Numbered from the stretch's first letter, positions 6,172 to 16,399 are shown. The stretch is DNA of 23,643 nucleotides from UBA4735 sp036569845 (GCA_036569845.1 DATCPY010000130.1:1-23643), one strand, 5' to 3'. Numbers and translations are program-made. The notes: generated by a model from the sequence alone, not told the origin.

Positions 6172-7379
6172 CGGTCCTGCGCAAGCTCTGGGAGACCGAT
6201 CCGCGCAAGGACCCCAACCCGCTCGTCTACACGGTCCTCGCCATCGTGGCGATCGCGTACCCGATCTGGGCGCAGGCCTCGACCGGTGGTCAGGGCGACT
6301 TCCTCATCAGCTTCCTCGCGGACGGCGGGGTGTACGTGCTGCTCGCGATCGGGCTCAACGTCGTGGTCGGGTTCGCCGGACTGCTCGACCTCGGATACGC
6401 CGCGTTCTTCGCCATCGGCGCGTACACGTACGCCTTCCTGGCGTCGGACCACCTCTTCGTCACGCCGCTCCACCAGTCGGTCCACCTGCCGTTCTGGATC
6501 GTCCTGGTCATCGGGATGTTCGTCGCCGCGGCGTTCGGGCTCGTGCTCGGTGCGCCGACGCTCCGCCTGCGCGGTGACTACCTCGCGATCGTGACGCTCG
6601 GGTTCGGCGAGATCGTGCCGCGCGTCTTCCGCAACCTTGGGGTCTGGACGAGCGGCGTGAACGGTATCTCCGCCCTGGACAAGCCCCAGCTGCCGGTGTG
6701 GATCCAGGGGCCGTGGTCCGGCGATCCGTTCGAGCTCATCCAGAACTTCAAGATCATCCAGCCGCTCGGCTTCTACGTGATCATGATCGTGCTCGTCGGC
6801 GCCAGCGTCGTCCTGGTGAACAACCTGCGACGGTCGCGCGTCGGCCGGGCGTGGATGGCCGTGCGCGAGGACGAGGTCGCAGCGGCGGCCATGGGTGTCA
6901 ACACCGTTCGGATCAAGCTGCTCGCGTTCGCGATCGGCGCGGCGTTCAGCGGCTTCGCCGGCGCGTTCTACGGCGCGAAGCTGTCGCTCGTGAGCCCGGA
7001 GAACTTCGGATTCTCGGTCTCGATCACGATCCTCGTGATGATCGTCCTCGGGGGCATGGGGAACATCCCGGGCGTGATCGCCGGCGCGATGCTCATCTAC
7101 GTCGTGATCTTCGGCCTGTTGGGCGCGCTCCCGCCGCTCGCCGAGGAGTGGGCGACGGGCCTCGGTCTGGGCTCGCTCGTCGCGACGAACGGCGATTGGC
7201 CGGGCATCGCCCAGGAGGTGCAGCGCCTGCGGTTCCTGATCTTCGGGCTCATCCTCGTGCTCACCATGCTGTTGCGCCCGCAGGGCCTCATCCCGAGCCG
7301 CGTGCGCCAGCAGGAGCTGCAGAAGGGCTCGCCCGAGGACCAGACGCTCGAAGACGTGAACGCGGAGACGGCCACATGA
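6168..7379 (+). CDS. livM: Branched-chain amino-acid ABC transporter permease LivM
   Basis: A 403-residue second permease subunit that pairs with LivH. It has the LivM signatures NVVVGFAGLLDLGYAAFFAIGAY, LRLRGDYLAIVTLGFGEI and the ATPase-coupling loop MAVREDEVAAAAMGVN, then VLGGMGNIPGVIAGA. About ten membrane segments are apparent, and there is a hydrophilic C-terminal tail of about 30 residues after LLRPQGLIPSR. It overlaps livH and livG by 4 bases each, indicating strict co-translation. Confidence 0.94.
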   Translation: MTVLRKLWETDPRKDPNPLVYTVLAIVAIAYPIWAQASTGGQGDFLISFLADGGVYVLLAIGLNVVVGFAGLLDLGYAAFFAIGAYTYAFLASDHLFVTPLHQSVHLPFWIVLVIGMFVAAAFGLVLGAPTLRLRGDYLAIVTLGFGEIVPRVFRNLGVWTSGVNGISALDKPQLPVWIQGPWSGDPFELIQNFKIIQPLGFYVIMIVLVGASVVLVNNLRRSRVGRAWMAVREDEVAAAAMGVNTVRIKLLAFAIGAAFSGFAGAFYGAKLSLVSPENFGFSVSITILVMIVLGGMGNIPGVIAGAMLIYVVIFGLLGALPPLAEEWATGLGLGSLVATNGDWPGIAQEVQRLRFLIFGLILVLTMLLRPQGLIPSRVRQQELQKGSPEDQTLEDVNAETAT

Positions 7380-8181
7380 CCGTGACAGCAGCCGCGCCCG
7401 CGGCGGCGGCGACCGAGCATGACTTCATCCTGAAGATCGAGCACGTGACGAAGCGCTTCGGTGGCCTCGTCGCGGTGGACGACGTGTCGTTCGACGTGAA
7501 GCGGGGCGAGGTGTTCGCGCTCATCGGCCCGAACGGGGCCGGCAAGACGACCCTCTTCAACTCGATCACCGGCATCTTCCCGCCGAGCGACGGACGAGTG
7601 GTCTTCGAGGGCCGCGACATCGCCGGCGCGAAGCCGCATCAGGCCGCTGCGCTCGGCATCGCCCGCACGTTCCAGAACATCCGCCTGTTCGAGTACATGA
7701 GCGCACTCGACAACGTCCGCGTCGGCCAGCATTGCCGGACCAACAGCAAGCTGTGGGACTCACTGTTCAAGACCCCACACGAGCGGCACGAGGAGGTGGC
7801 CATCAGCGAGCGCGCGATGGAGCTCCTCGCGTTCGTCGGCATCGAGAAGCGGGCCGAGGAGTACGCGCGCAACCTCGCGTACGGCCAGCAGCGCCGGCTC
7901 GAGATCGCGCGCGCGCTCGCGACGCGCCCGCACCTGCTTCTGCTGGACGAGCCCGCCGCAGGTTTTACGCCGCAGGAGAAGGTCGAGCTCATGCGCCTGG
8001 TGGACAAGATCCTCGCCGAGGGGATCACCGTCTTCCTGATCGAGCACGACATGAAGGTGGTCATGGGTATCTCGCGCAACATCGCGGTGCTCGACCACGG
8101 CGAGCTCATCGCGCTCGGGCCGCCTGAGACGATCCGCAAAGACCAGCGGGTCATCGAGGCGTATTTGGGCAAGGGCGCCTG

Positions 8182-8182
<1 letters not shown>
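7376..8182 (+). CDS. livG: Branched-chain amino-acid ABC transporter ATP-binding protein LivG
   Basis: A 268-residue ATPase. It shows Walker A GPNGAGKTT, the ABC signature LAYGQQRRLEIARAL (LSYGQQRR is the common form), and Walker B LLLLDEPAAG, followed by the switch histidine in IEHDMKVVMG. The segment after Walker B reads AAGFTPQE, where LivG proteins usually have AAGMNPxE. An extra Ala-rich stretch of about 12 residues precedes the domain. The start overlaps livM as ATGA and its stop overlaps livF as TGATG. Confidence 0.94.
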
Positions 8183-8892
<710 letters not shown>

Positions 8893-8907
8893 CACCTGGG
8901 CGGTTCC

Positions 8908-8913
8908 TAGACT
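8908..8913 (+). promoter_or_regulatory. Candidate -10 element just before cca
   Basis: TAGACT ends 6 bases before the GTG of cca, the spacing expected for a leaderless transcript, and no Shine-Dalgarno is present. No clear -35 is seen at 17-18 bases. Read-through from livF is the alternative. Confidence 0.3.
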
Positions 8914-8919
8914 CATCGC

Positions 8920-10305
8920 GTGGCCACCTCGCTGGCGCTCGCGGTCCCGAAGGATGTCGAGCGCGTCGTCGACACGCTGATCGCGAACGGCTTCGAGGCC
9001 TTCGTGGTGGGCGGGTGTGTCCGCGACGCGCTCCGCGGCGTGGATCCGCAGGACTGGGACGTCGCGACGAGCGCGAAGCCGGACGAGATCCAGAAGCTGT
9101 TCAAGCGCTCGCTCTACACGAACCGGTTCGGGACCGTGGTCGTGTCGAGCGGCGCGCACGAGATCGAGGTGACGACATACCGGATCGAAGCGGACTACGC
9201 CGATCATCGCCGGCCGGAAGCGGTCGCGTTCACCGAATCGCTGCACGAGGACCTCGCCCGTCGGGACTTCACGATGAACGCGATGGCTTGGCGGCCGACC
9301 CCGGCCGGGGGCGAGCTGGTCGATCCCTTCGACGGCCGCGCCGACCTCGATGCCAAGCTCGTGCGGGCCGTCGGCGATCCGGCCGAGCGCTTTGCCGAGG
9401 ACGCGCTTCGGATGCTGCGGGCGGTGCGCTTCGCGACCGTGCTCCGGATGCGGATCGAGCCGCGGACCGCCGACGCCATCGTGGCCCACGCACAGCTTGC
9501 GACCGCGCTGTCGGGCGAGCGGATCCAGCAGGAGCTCAACAAGATCCTGCTGGCCGACCGTCCATCGACCGGCATCCGGATGCTGTCGGACCTGGGCCTC
9601 CTCACGGTGCTCTGCAACGAGCTCGAGATCTGCCGATCGATCCCCCAGGACAAGGCCGTGGCCCAGGACGTCTTCGAGCACTCGCTCATCACGGTCGACG
9701 CGACGCCGCCCGATCTCGTGCTGCGGCTCGCGGGACTGTTCCACGACGTGGGAAAGGCGGAGACGATGGCCGACGGCCACTTCCACCAGCACGAGTTCGT
9801 GGGCGAGGCCATCACCCGGCGGGTGCTGCGGCGCTGGAAGTACCCGAAGGACACGGTCAGCGCGGTGACGCACCTCATCCGCCACCACATGTTCTGGTAT
9901 CAGTCCGACTGGACCGGCTCGGCGGTCCGGCGATTCATCCGCAAGGTCGGCCTCGATGCCATCCCTGACCTTTTCGCCCTGCGACGCGCCGACAACATCG
10001 GCAGCGGCATCCGGGCACCGCGGATGTACGCCCTCGACGACCTCTGGACGCGCGTCCAGCAGGAGATCGAGCGCAGCACGGCCTTTTCGCCGCACGACCT
10101 GGTGGTCGACGGCACCGACGTCATGCGCGAGCTCGGCATCGGCCCTGGCCGGGACGTCGGCCGGGTCATCGCCGCCGTCTTCGAGCGGGTCCTCGACGAC
10201 CCCGAGCTCAACCACCGGGAGCGGCTTCTCCCCCTCATCCGGGAGATCGGCGGCAAGACCGGCTGGGGCGGGACTATTCTTCCGGCCAACGACTCCGAGC
10301 AATAG
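8920..10305 (+). CDS. cca: CCA-adding tRNA nucleotidyltransferase with HD domain
   Basis: A 461-residue class II nucleotidyltransferase that builds or repairs the 3' CCA end of tRNAs. The head domain shows VVGGCVRDALRG (G31-D36) with metal-binding D45 and D47 in DWDVAT, RRDFTMNAMA at 114-123 and EDALRMLRAVRFA at about 160-172. A C-terminal HD phosphohydrolase-like domain begins around H275-D276 in FHDVGKAET and continues through DGHFHQHEF, as in many bacterial CCA enzymes. A poly(A) polymerase or an A-adding-only enzyme is possible, since sequence alone separates these poorly. Start GTG 8920 fits the family N terminus. Only 14 bases separate its stop from the formate dehydrogenase start. Confidence 0.92.
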   Translation: MATSLALAVPKDVERVVDTLIANGFEAFVVGGCVRDALRGVDPQDWDVATSAKPDEIQKLFKRSLYTNRFGTVVVSSGAHEIEVTTYRIEADYADHRRPEAVAFTESLHEDLARRDFTMNAMAWRPTPAGGELVDPFDGRADLDAKLVRAVGDPAERFAEDALRMLRAVRFATVLRMRIEPRTADAIVAHAQLATALSGERIQQELNKILLADRPSTGIRMLSDLGLLTVLCNELEICRSIPQDKAVAQDVFEHSLITVDATPPDLVLRLAGLFHDVGKAETMADGHFHQHEFVGEAITRRVLRRWKYPKDTVSAVTHLIRHHMFWYQSDWTGSAVRRFIRKVGLDAIPDLFALRRADNIGSGIRAPRMYALDDLWTRVQQEIERSTAFSPHDLVVDGTDVMRELGIGPGRDVGRVIAAVFERVLDDPELNHRERLLPLIREIGGKTGWGGTILPANDSEQ

Positions 10306-10319
10306 GTCGGGAGGGTCCG

Positions 10320-13300
10320 ATGGCCATCAACACCGTGACCTCGAGGCGTCAATTCCTCAAGCTGACGGGGATCGGCACGGCCGGGCTCGCCACGGCTGAG
10401 CTCGGAGGCCTCGGCTTCGACCTCGCCTTCGCCGGCCAGCGCGCCGCGCGCCGCAAGCTCGAGGGCACGAAGCAGACCGCGAGCATCTGCCCGTACTGCG
10501 CCGTCGGCTGCGGGACGTTGATCAATGCGAAGACGGAGAACGGGCGAACGACGATCGTGAACATCGAGGGCAACCCCGACAGCCCGATCTCGACGGGCAG
10601 CCTGTGCCCGAAGGGCGCTGCGACGTTCCAGCTCGCGGTGAACCCGTTGCGCGTCACGACGGTGAAGCACCGCAAGCCGAACGCGACGGAGTGGGACACC
10701 GAGAAGATGACGCGAGAGCAGGCGATGGACCGCATCACGACGCTCGTGGCGGACACGCGCGACGCGACGTTCGTCGAGAAGGATGCGAACGGGAAGCTCA
10801 TCAACCAGTGCACCGGCATCTTCGCCCTGGGCGGCGCGACCAACGACAACGAAGAGAACTACCTCATCTGCAAGGTCATGCGGATGATGGGCGTTGTACG
10901 GATCGAGAACCAAGCTCGGATATGACACTCCGCGACGGTCCCCGGTCTGGGGGTCTCATTCGGACGCGGCGGCAGCACCACCTTCCAGATGGATCTGCAG
11001 AATTCCGACTGCATCGTGTTCATGGGCTCGAACATGGCCGAGTGCCACCCTGTCGGCTTCAAGTGGCCGATGAAGGCGAAGGCCAAGGGCTCGACGCTCA
11101 TCCACGTCGACCCGCGATTCACGCGCACGAGCGCGATGTGCGACCAGTACGTGCCGATCCGCTCGGGGACGGACATCGCGTTCCTCGGCGGGTTGGTCAA
11201 CTACATCCTCACCAACAAGAAGTACTTCAACGACTACATGCTCGCGTTCACCAACGCGGCAACGCTCATCAACGCCGGCTTCAAGGACACCGAGGAGAAC
11301 GACGGGTTCTTCTCCGGCTACAACGCGACGACCCGCGCCTACGACCGCGCGACGTGGCAGTACCAGACCACCAAGGCGCCTGAGCGCGCTCCCGAGCCTC
11401 CGGCCGGGGGCGCAGCGGGACAGGGCAAGGAAGGTGGCGAGGGCAGCGGCCCGTCGACGACCACCGGGACGGTGAAGGGCGTGAACTTCGCGGCGCTCAT
11501 CGCGAACCGCATCCCGGGCGTGCCGCTGCAGGACAAGACCCTGGCAGACCCGAACACCGTCTTTCAGATCCTGAAGCGCCACTACGCCCGGTACACGCCG
11601 GAGATGGTCGAGAAGATCTGCGGCACCCCCAAGGAGCTGTTCATCAAGGTGGCCGATGCCCTGATCGCCAACTCCGGGCCGGACAAAACGAGCGCGTTCG
11701 TCTACGCCGTCGGCTGGACCCAGCACACGACCGGCGTGCAGCTCATCCGCACCGCGGGCCTCGTACAGCTGCTCCTCGGCAACATCGGCCGACCGGGCGG
11801 CGGGATCATGGCCCTCCGCGGCCACGCGTCGATCCAGGGCTGCACCGACATCGCGAGCCTGTACAACATCCACCCCGGATACCTGAACACGCCGGATGCG
11901 TCGAAGACCCACGACACCCTGCTCAACTACATCCTCACCGAGACCCAGCCGACGTCCTTCTGGTCCAACACACCGGCGTACGTCATCAGCCAGCTGAAGG
12001 CGTGGTTCGGGGACGCGGCGACCGCGGACAATGACTACTTCTACGACACGCTCCCCAAGATCACCGCCGACCACAGTCACTTCCCCGTCTTCGTGGAGAT
12101 GAGCCAGGGGAAGATCAAGGGCATGATCCTGACCGGCCAAAACCCGGCGACGAGCCTGAACTCGCACTTCCAGCGCGACGCGCTGAAGAACCTCGAATGG
12201 CTCGTCGTGCTCGACTCGTACGAGACCGAAACATCGGTGTTCTGGAAGCCGATCGCGGATGCCGATCCCGCGGCTGTGAAGACCGAGGTGTTCTTCATTC
12301 CGGCGGCGCACATCGCGGAAAAAGATGGCTCGATGACCCAGACCCAGCGCACCATCCAATACCACCACAAGGCCTCCGACCCGCCGGGTGACAGCCGCAG
12401 CGACCTGTTCTTCTGGTACGACCTCGGCCTGCGCCTCAAGAAGCTCTACGCGGGCCGGCCGAACGCGAAGAACGTCGCCGCGATCAAGAACATGACGCTC
12501 AACTACGGCCCGGATCCCGCTGAAGTCGCGGACTGGATCCACAAGGACGAGCCATCGGCCTTCAAGATCTTCAAGGAGGTCAATGGCTACGACGTCAAGA
12601 CCGGGGCCATCCTCAACAGCTTCGCGAACCTCCAGTCGGACGGCTCGACCGCCTGCGGCGCCTGGATCTACACCGGTCAGCTGCAGAGCGTCAACGGCCA
12701 GACGGTGAACCGGGGCGAGATGAACCCGGGCAAGAACGACGGCTGGGTGAGCCCGAACTGGGGCTGGGCCTGGCCGGCCAACCGCCACCAGCTCTACAAC
12801 CGCGCGTCGGCCGATCCGGCGGGCAACCCCTGGTCGGCGAAGAAGAAGTACACGTACTGGGACGCTGCGTCGAAAACCTGGAAGAACGACTCCGGGGAGG
12901 GGATCGATTTCGTCCTGACGAAGGCCCCCGAGACGCCGGCGAACCCGAACGGCATCGGCGTCGCGTTCCACTCCGGCTCCGACCCGTTCCTCCTCAAGAA
13001 GGACGGCAAGGGCTGGCTGTTCGCCTACGAAGGTCTGTCCGACGGGCCGATCCCCACCCACTACGAACCGTGGGAGTCCCCGGTGAAGAATCTCCTCTAC
13101 AAGCAGGACCGGAACCCGATCACGAAGATCTACGACGTGCCGGGTAACAAATACAACGAGTTCGCCGGTGCCGCCTTCCCGACGGTGATCACGACCTACC
13201 GGCTCACTGAGCACCACCTCTCCGGCACGATGACCCGCTGGCTCCCCTGGCTCGCCGAGCTGATGCCCGAGCTGTTCGTCGAGATCTCACCCGAGTTCGC

Positions 13301-13577
13301 CAAGGAGAAGGGGATCGCGAACGGCGAATACCTCCGGGTCATCAGCGAGCGCGGCACCACGGAAGCGCGCGCGCTCGTCACGAAGCGGCTGCGGCCACTC
13401 ACGGTGAATGGGCAGGTCATCCACCAGGTCGGGATGCCGTGGCACTGGGGCTACCAGGGCATCGCCACCGGCGACGTCGCGAACAACGTCACCTCGCTCG
13501 TCGCGGATCCGAACGTCACGATCCACGAGGGCAAGGCGTTCACCTGCCGGATCGAGAAGGGACGGGCCAGGGCATGA
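10320..13577 (+). CDS. fdnG: Formate dehydrogenase catalytic subunit, selenoprotein (FdnG-like)
   Basis: A 1085-residue molybdopterin (Mo/W-bis-MGD) enzyme that oxidises formate to CO2. The frame contains TGA at 10923-10925 (residue 202), which I read as selenocysteine: the context NQARI-U-HSATV aligns with E. coli FdnG NQARV-U-HGPTV, and a SECIS hairpin follows. A Tat signal SRRQFLK (residues 8-14) places the subunit outside the membrane. Cys57, Cys60, Cys64 and Cys96 bind a [4Fe-4S] cluster and K98 is the conserved lysine. Later landmarks shared with FdnG are AECHPVGFKW, GWTQHTTG, GNIGRPGGGIMALRGH and TTYRLTEHHLSG. A Gly/Pro/Ser-rich insertion (about residues 353-385) is absent from FdnG. 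GGGAGGG precedes the ATG, and the stop overlaps the next gene as ATGA. Confidence 0.92.
10923..10955 (+). promoter_or_regulatory. Selenocysteine UGA codon and bacterial SECIS hairpin
   Basis: Counting the U of UGA as 1, a 7-bp stem (GGTCCCC 10937-10943 with GGGGGTC 10949-10955, including two G-U pairs) carries the apical loop GGTCT at positions 22-26. In the E. coli fdhF SECIS the SelB contacts are U17, G23 and U24 in a GGUCU loop at the same spacing. Here positions 17, 23 and 24 are T, G and T. The element lies within the coding sequence, as is normal in bacteria. Confidence 0.88.
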
Positions 13578-14485
13578 GCGATCTGCGTGGCATGTTCGTC
13601 GACACGTCGATCTGCACCGGCTGCAAGGCCTGCCAGGTGGCCTGCAAGCAGTGGAACGAGATGGCCCCCGGCGTTCCTCTCCCAATGGAGGACGAGGCCG
13701 CCGTGCGGGAGCATCGCGCGTTCACCGGCAACAGCTACGACAACACCGGCCATCTTTCGGCAACCAACTGGCGGCACGTGAAGTTCATCGAGCAGATCGG
13801 TCCCGACCCGAACACTGCCGACCGGTCCGATCCGCGCTGGCTGATGATGAGCGACTCCTGCAAGCACTGCGTGCAGGCCGGCTGCCTCGAGGTCTGCCCG
13901 ACCGGCGCGCTGTACCGCACCGAATTCGGATCCGTGGACATCCACCAGGATGTCTGCATCGGCTGCCGGTACTGCGTCGGCGCGTGCCCGTTCGGCGTCA
14001 TCGCGTTCAACCAGCGGACGGGCCGCGTGAACAAGTGCATCCTCTGCCAGGACCGTCTCGAGATCGGGATGGGGACCGCGTGCGCGAAGGCCTGCCCCAC
14101 CTCATCGCTGACCTTCGGGACCGTGAGCGAGCTCCAGGCGATGGCGAGCGATCGAGTGAAGGCCCTCCACGCCCGCGGCCAGACCGACGCGTATATCTAC
14201 GGCTGGGACCTCGGGAACACCGGGAAGATCACCGCCGGCCCGAACAAGGGCACCGCGGTGAAGGACGTCGAGGTCGTCGGCGGGCTCAATGTCTTCTACC
14301 TGCTCCTGGACAAGCCCGAGGTCTACGGGCTCCCCGCGCACGCGGCGCTGCCGCAGCGGAACTTCGTCCCATCCGCGGGCGTCGCGCTCATCTCGGCGGC
14401 GGTGCTCGGTGTGGCCGGGCTGGCCGCCTTCCGCCGCGACCGGATCGCCGAGAACGCGGCGACGGCGACCGAGGGAGGCGCCTGA
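13574..14485 (+). CDS. fdhB: Formate dehydrogenase iron-sulfur subunit
   Basis: A 303-residue ferredoxin-like electron-transfer subunit with four cysteine groups for four [4Fe-4S] clusters: CTGCKACQVAC (C14, C17, C20, C24), CKHCVQAGCLEVCP, CIGCRYCVGACP, and the pair CILC with TACAKACP. A single C-terminal membrane helix (VALISAAVLGVAGLAAF) followed by a basic RRDRI resembles the anchor of E. coli FdnH. It has no Tat signal of its own, so it would be exported bound to the catalytic subunit. It relays electrons from the catalytic subunit to the NrfD-like membrane protein. It overlaps both neighbours by 4 and 1 bases. Confidence 0.93.
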   Translation: MSDLRGMFVDTSICTGCKACQVACKQWNEMAPGVPLPMEDEAAVREHRAFTGNSYDNTGHLSATNWRHVKFIEQIGPDPNTADRSDPRWLMMSDSCKHCVQAGCLEVCPTGALYRTEFGSVDIHQDVCIGCRYCVGACPFGVIAFNQRTGRVNKCILCQDRLEIGMGTACAKACPTSSLTFGTVSELQAMASDRVKALHARGQTDAYIYGWDLGNTGKITAGPNKGTAVKDVEVVGGLNVFYLLLDKPEVYGLPAHAALPQRNFVPSAGVALISAAVLGVAGLAAFRRDRIAENAATATEGGA

Positions 14486-15414
14486 TGCCTGACAAATACG
14501 TCCTCCCGCCCGAGTGGGAGTGGCCGATCACCATCGCGCTGTTCCTCGCCGGCCTCGCCGCCGGCACGTACTCGGTCATGGGGCTCATGCACTTCGCCGG
14601 TGACAAACGCGACGAACCCGTGATCCACCGGCTCGGCTTCATCCCGATGCCGATCATGATCGTCGTCCCGCTGCTGCTCATCTACGACCTTGGCCAGCAG
14701 GGCCGGTTCCTCAACCTGCTGATCCGCAGCTCCGGCGCACCCGAGCGCGGGGGGCCGCTCATGTTCAACGCGAACTCGCCGATGAACTGGGGCTCGTGGG
14801 CGATGGTCATCTTCGCCGCCTTCACGGTCATCGCCTTCGCGGATGCGCTCCACCACAGCGGACGGATGCGGTTCGGATGGCTCGAAGGGATCTCCCACAA
14901 CACCGTGGTCCTGCTGATCGGCGAGCTGTTCGCGCTCGTCGTCTCCGGCTACAGCGGCGTGCTGCTCAGCGTCACGAACCAGGGCGTCTGGTCGGACACG
15001 TTCCTCATGGGCGGCCTGTTCATCTGCTTCAGCGAGCTATCGGGCATGGCCGTCGCGGCCATCGTGAGCGACCGGTGGGGCTCGGCGGTCACCGCCGCCG
15101 CGGTCCGTCGGGCGTTGTTCGGCTTCGCCGCGGTGAGCGCGGTCTTTCTCGTCATCTTCCTTGTGGGACTCGCGACCCAGCAGGATGGGTCGCTCAGCGC
15201 GCTCGTCGCGAGCCTGCACGAATTCGTCGCCCCGGCATTCTGGGTCGGAGCCGTCGGCCTCGGCCTCGTTCTGCCTCTCGTGGCGCTGTCGCCACGGCCG
15301 ATCGTACGGATCCCGAACGGATCGCTCGCGCTCATCGGGGTGCTCGTGCTGGTCGGCGTCCTGGCCTTCCGCTACGCGATGTTCTTCTCCGCCATCTCCT
15401 TCGTCCAGAGCTAG
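14485..15414 (+). CDS. nrfD: NrfD/PsrC-like quinone-interacting membrane subunit
   Basis: A 309-residue integral membrane protein with about eight hydrophobic helices, starting with ITIALFLAGLAAGTYSVMGL and ending with LVLVGVLAFRYAMFF. The composition and the position after the iron-sulfur subunit match NrfD/PsrC subunits, which exchange electrons with menaquinone and carry no heme. In E. coli FdnGHI this role is filled instead by the di-heme cytochrome b FdnI; the heme-ligand histidine pattern of FdnI is not seen. The start codon shares one base with the fdhB stop. Confidence 0.88.
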   Translation: MPDKYVLPPEWEWPITIALFLAGLAAGTYSVMGLMHFAGDKRDEPVIHRLGFIPMPIMIVVPLLLIYDLGQQGRFLNLLIRSSGAPERGGPLMFNANSPMNWGSWAMVIFAAFTVIAFADALHHSGRMRFGWLEGISHNTVVLLIGELFALVVSGYSGVLLSVTNQGVWSDTFLMGGLFICFSELSGMAVAAIVSDRWGSAVTAAAVRRALFGFAAVSAVFLVIFLVGLATQQDGSLSALVASLHEFVAPAFWVGAVGLGLVLPLVALSPRPIVRIPNGSLALIGVLVLVGVLAFRYAMFFSAISFVQS

Positions 15415-15434
15415 ACGTCCCGACCCGGCTCGAG

Positions 15435-16370
15435 ATCGACGAGGCCCGCGCCCGCTGGCGAGAGCTCGCCAGAGAGGACGCGGGCCTCGGTCCTATCGCC
15501 GCGTTCCACGATGGGCGGCTGGAAGCGCTCGGATCAGCGACGCCGCCGGACATCGCGCTCGATCTCACGGCTGACGCCGCGACCGAGGCGATCGCCGCCG
15601 GCCAGCCGCTCCTCGGTGTGGGCGTCCTGGCATGCGAGACCGAGGAGGTCGCGGCCGAGCTCCGCCGGCTCGCGCGCGATCTGAGCGAAACGAGCGTCGA
15701 GGGATCGGCCGGCCAGCGCACCGCGGCACGCCTCGCAACGGAAGATCTCGATATCGGATCACTGCTCGAGGCTGCGCTGAACGGCGATACCGCCGCGATC
15801 GCGCGGGCGGCCACATCCGGCGGCTACGACCCGGTTGCGTTCGCCCAGCTCGTCGAGCTCGCCCTGCAGCCGGTGCTCTGGGAAGCCGCGGCCCGATGCG
15901 CAGCGCTCACCGACATCGATCGTTGGGACCGGGGCTATTGCGCCGTATGCGGCGCGTGGCCCGCGTTCGCGGAGCTCGTGGGCGCGGAAAAGCGCCGGAT
16001 GCTGCGCTGCGGTCGTTGCGGGACGTCGTGGTCATGGCTGGTGTTGCTCTGCCCGTACTGCGGCAACGACGATCACCGCAGCCTCGGAACGCTCACGGAA
16101 GACCTGGGGTCCGGCCCGGCGTCGCCGGCCCGGGGCGCCCAGTCAAAGGATCGTGTTGACGTGTGCGAACGCTGTCACGGCTACGTGAAGTCGATCGCGA
16201 CGTTCAACAGCGTGCCGACCCCACGTGTCGCGGCCGAGGATGCCGCGACGGTGCATCTCGACATTGGCGCGCGCGAGGCCGGCTACACCCGGCCGGGCAC
16301 GGTCGACGTCGCGACCGCGGGCATCCCGCGGCTGGTCCGCGAAGGCCGTCCGCGGGCTGGTGGCGATTAG
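15435..16370 (+). CDS. fdhE: FdhE-like formate dehydrogenase accessory protein, start uncertain
   Basis: A protein of about 310 residues required in other bacteria for maturation or activation of respiratory formate dehydrogenases. Four CxxC pairs form the rubredoxin-like metal part: CAVC, CGRC, CPYC and CERC. The reading frame with FdhE-like sequence begins right after the nrfD stop (EIDEARARWRELARED), yet it contains no ATG, GTG or TTG before GTG 15618, and the first CTG is at 15519. Both of those would remove N-terminal domain sequence. The coordinate given (ATC 15435) is a placeholder for a start somewhere in 15417-15456. Non-canonical initiation coupled to nrfD termination, or a sequencing error, would explain this. 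The stop at 16368-16370 is firm. Confidence 0.82.
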   Translation: MDEARARWRELAREDAGLGPIAAFHDGRLEALGSATPPDIALDLTADAATEAIAAGQPLLGVGVLACETEEVAAELRRLARDLSETSVEGSAGQRTAARLATEDLDIGSLLEAALNGDTAAIARAATSGGYDPVAFAQLVELALQPVLWEAAARCAALTDIDRWDRGYCAVCGAWPAFAELVGAEKRRMLRCGRCGTSWSWLVLLCPYCGNDDHRSLGTLTEDLGSGPASPARGAQSKDRVDVCERCHGYVKSIATFNSVPTPRVAAEDAATVHLDIGAREAGYTRPGTVDVATAGIPRLVREGRPRAGGD

Positions 16371-16399
16371 AGCGACGAGCGGCTTAGCCGCGAGTCGCT
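16371..16399. terminator. Hairpin at the end of the formate dehydrogenase operon
   Basis: AGCGAC-GA-GCGGC, loop TTA, GCCGC-GA-GTCGCT: two helices separated by a tandem G-A mismatch. It directly follows the fdhE stop and lies between convergent genes. T-tracts are poor, so intrinsic termination is plausible but not certain. Confidence 0.5.

Noticed and set aside
10252..10280. A promoter for fdnG based on TATTCT at 10275-10280
   Set aside because: No -35 resembling TTGACA is found 16-19 bases upstream, and the gene is only 14 bases behind cca.
10320..10925. A short formate dehydrogenase fragment followed by a separate 862-residue gene starting at 10989
   Set aside because: The protein similarity to FdnG is continuous across the TGA, which sits at the selenocysteine site and is followed by a SECIS hairpin; the ATG at 10989 is an internal methionine.
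10956..13217. A 753-codon open frame on the strand opposite the formate dehydrogenase gene
   Set aside because: Long antisense frames are expected from high-GC codon bias; its translation is Arg/Val/Glu-rich low-complexity sequence with no recognisable domain.
15300..15440. A -1 frameshift fusing NrfD to FdhE
   Set aside because: The frames would allow it, but no slippery heptamer or stimulatory structure is visible before the nrfD stop, and such fusions are not known to me.
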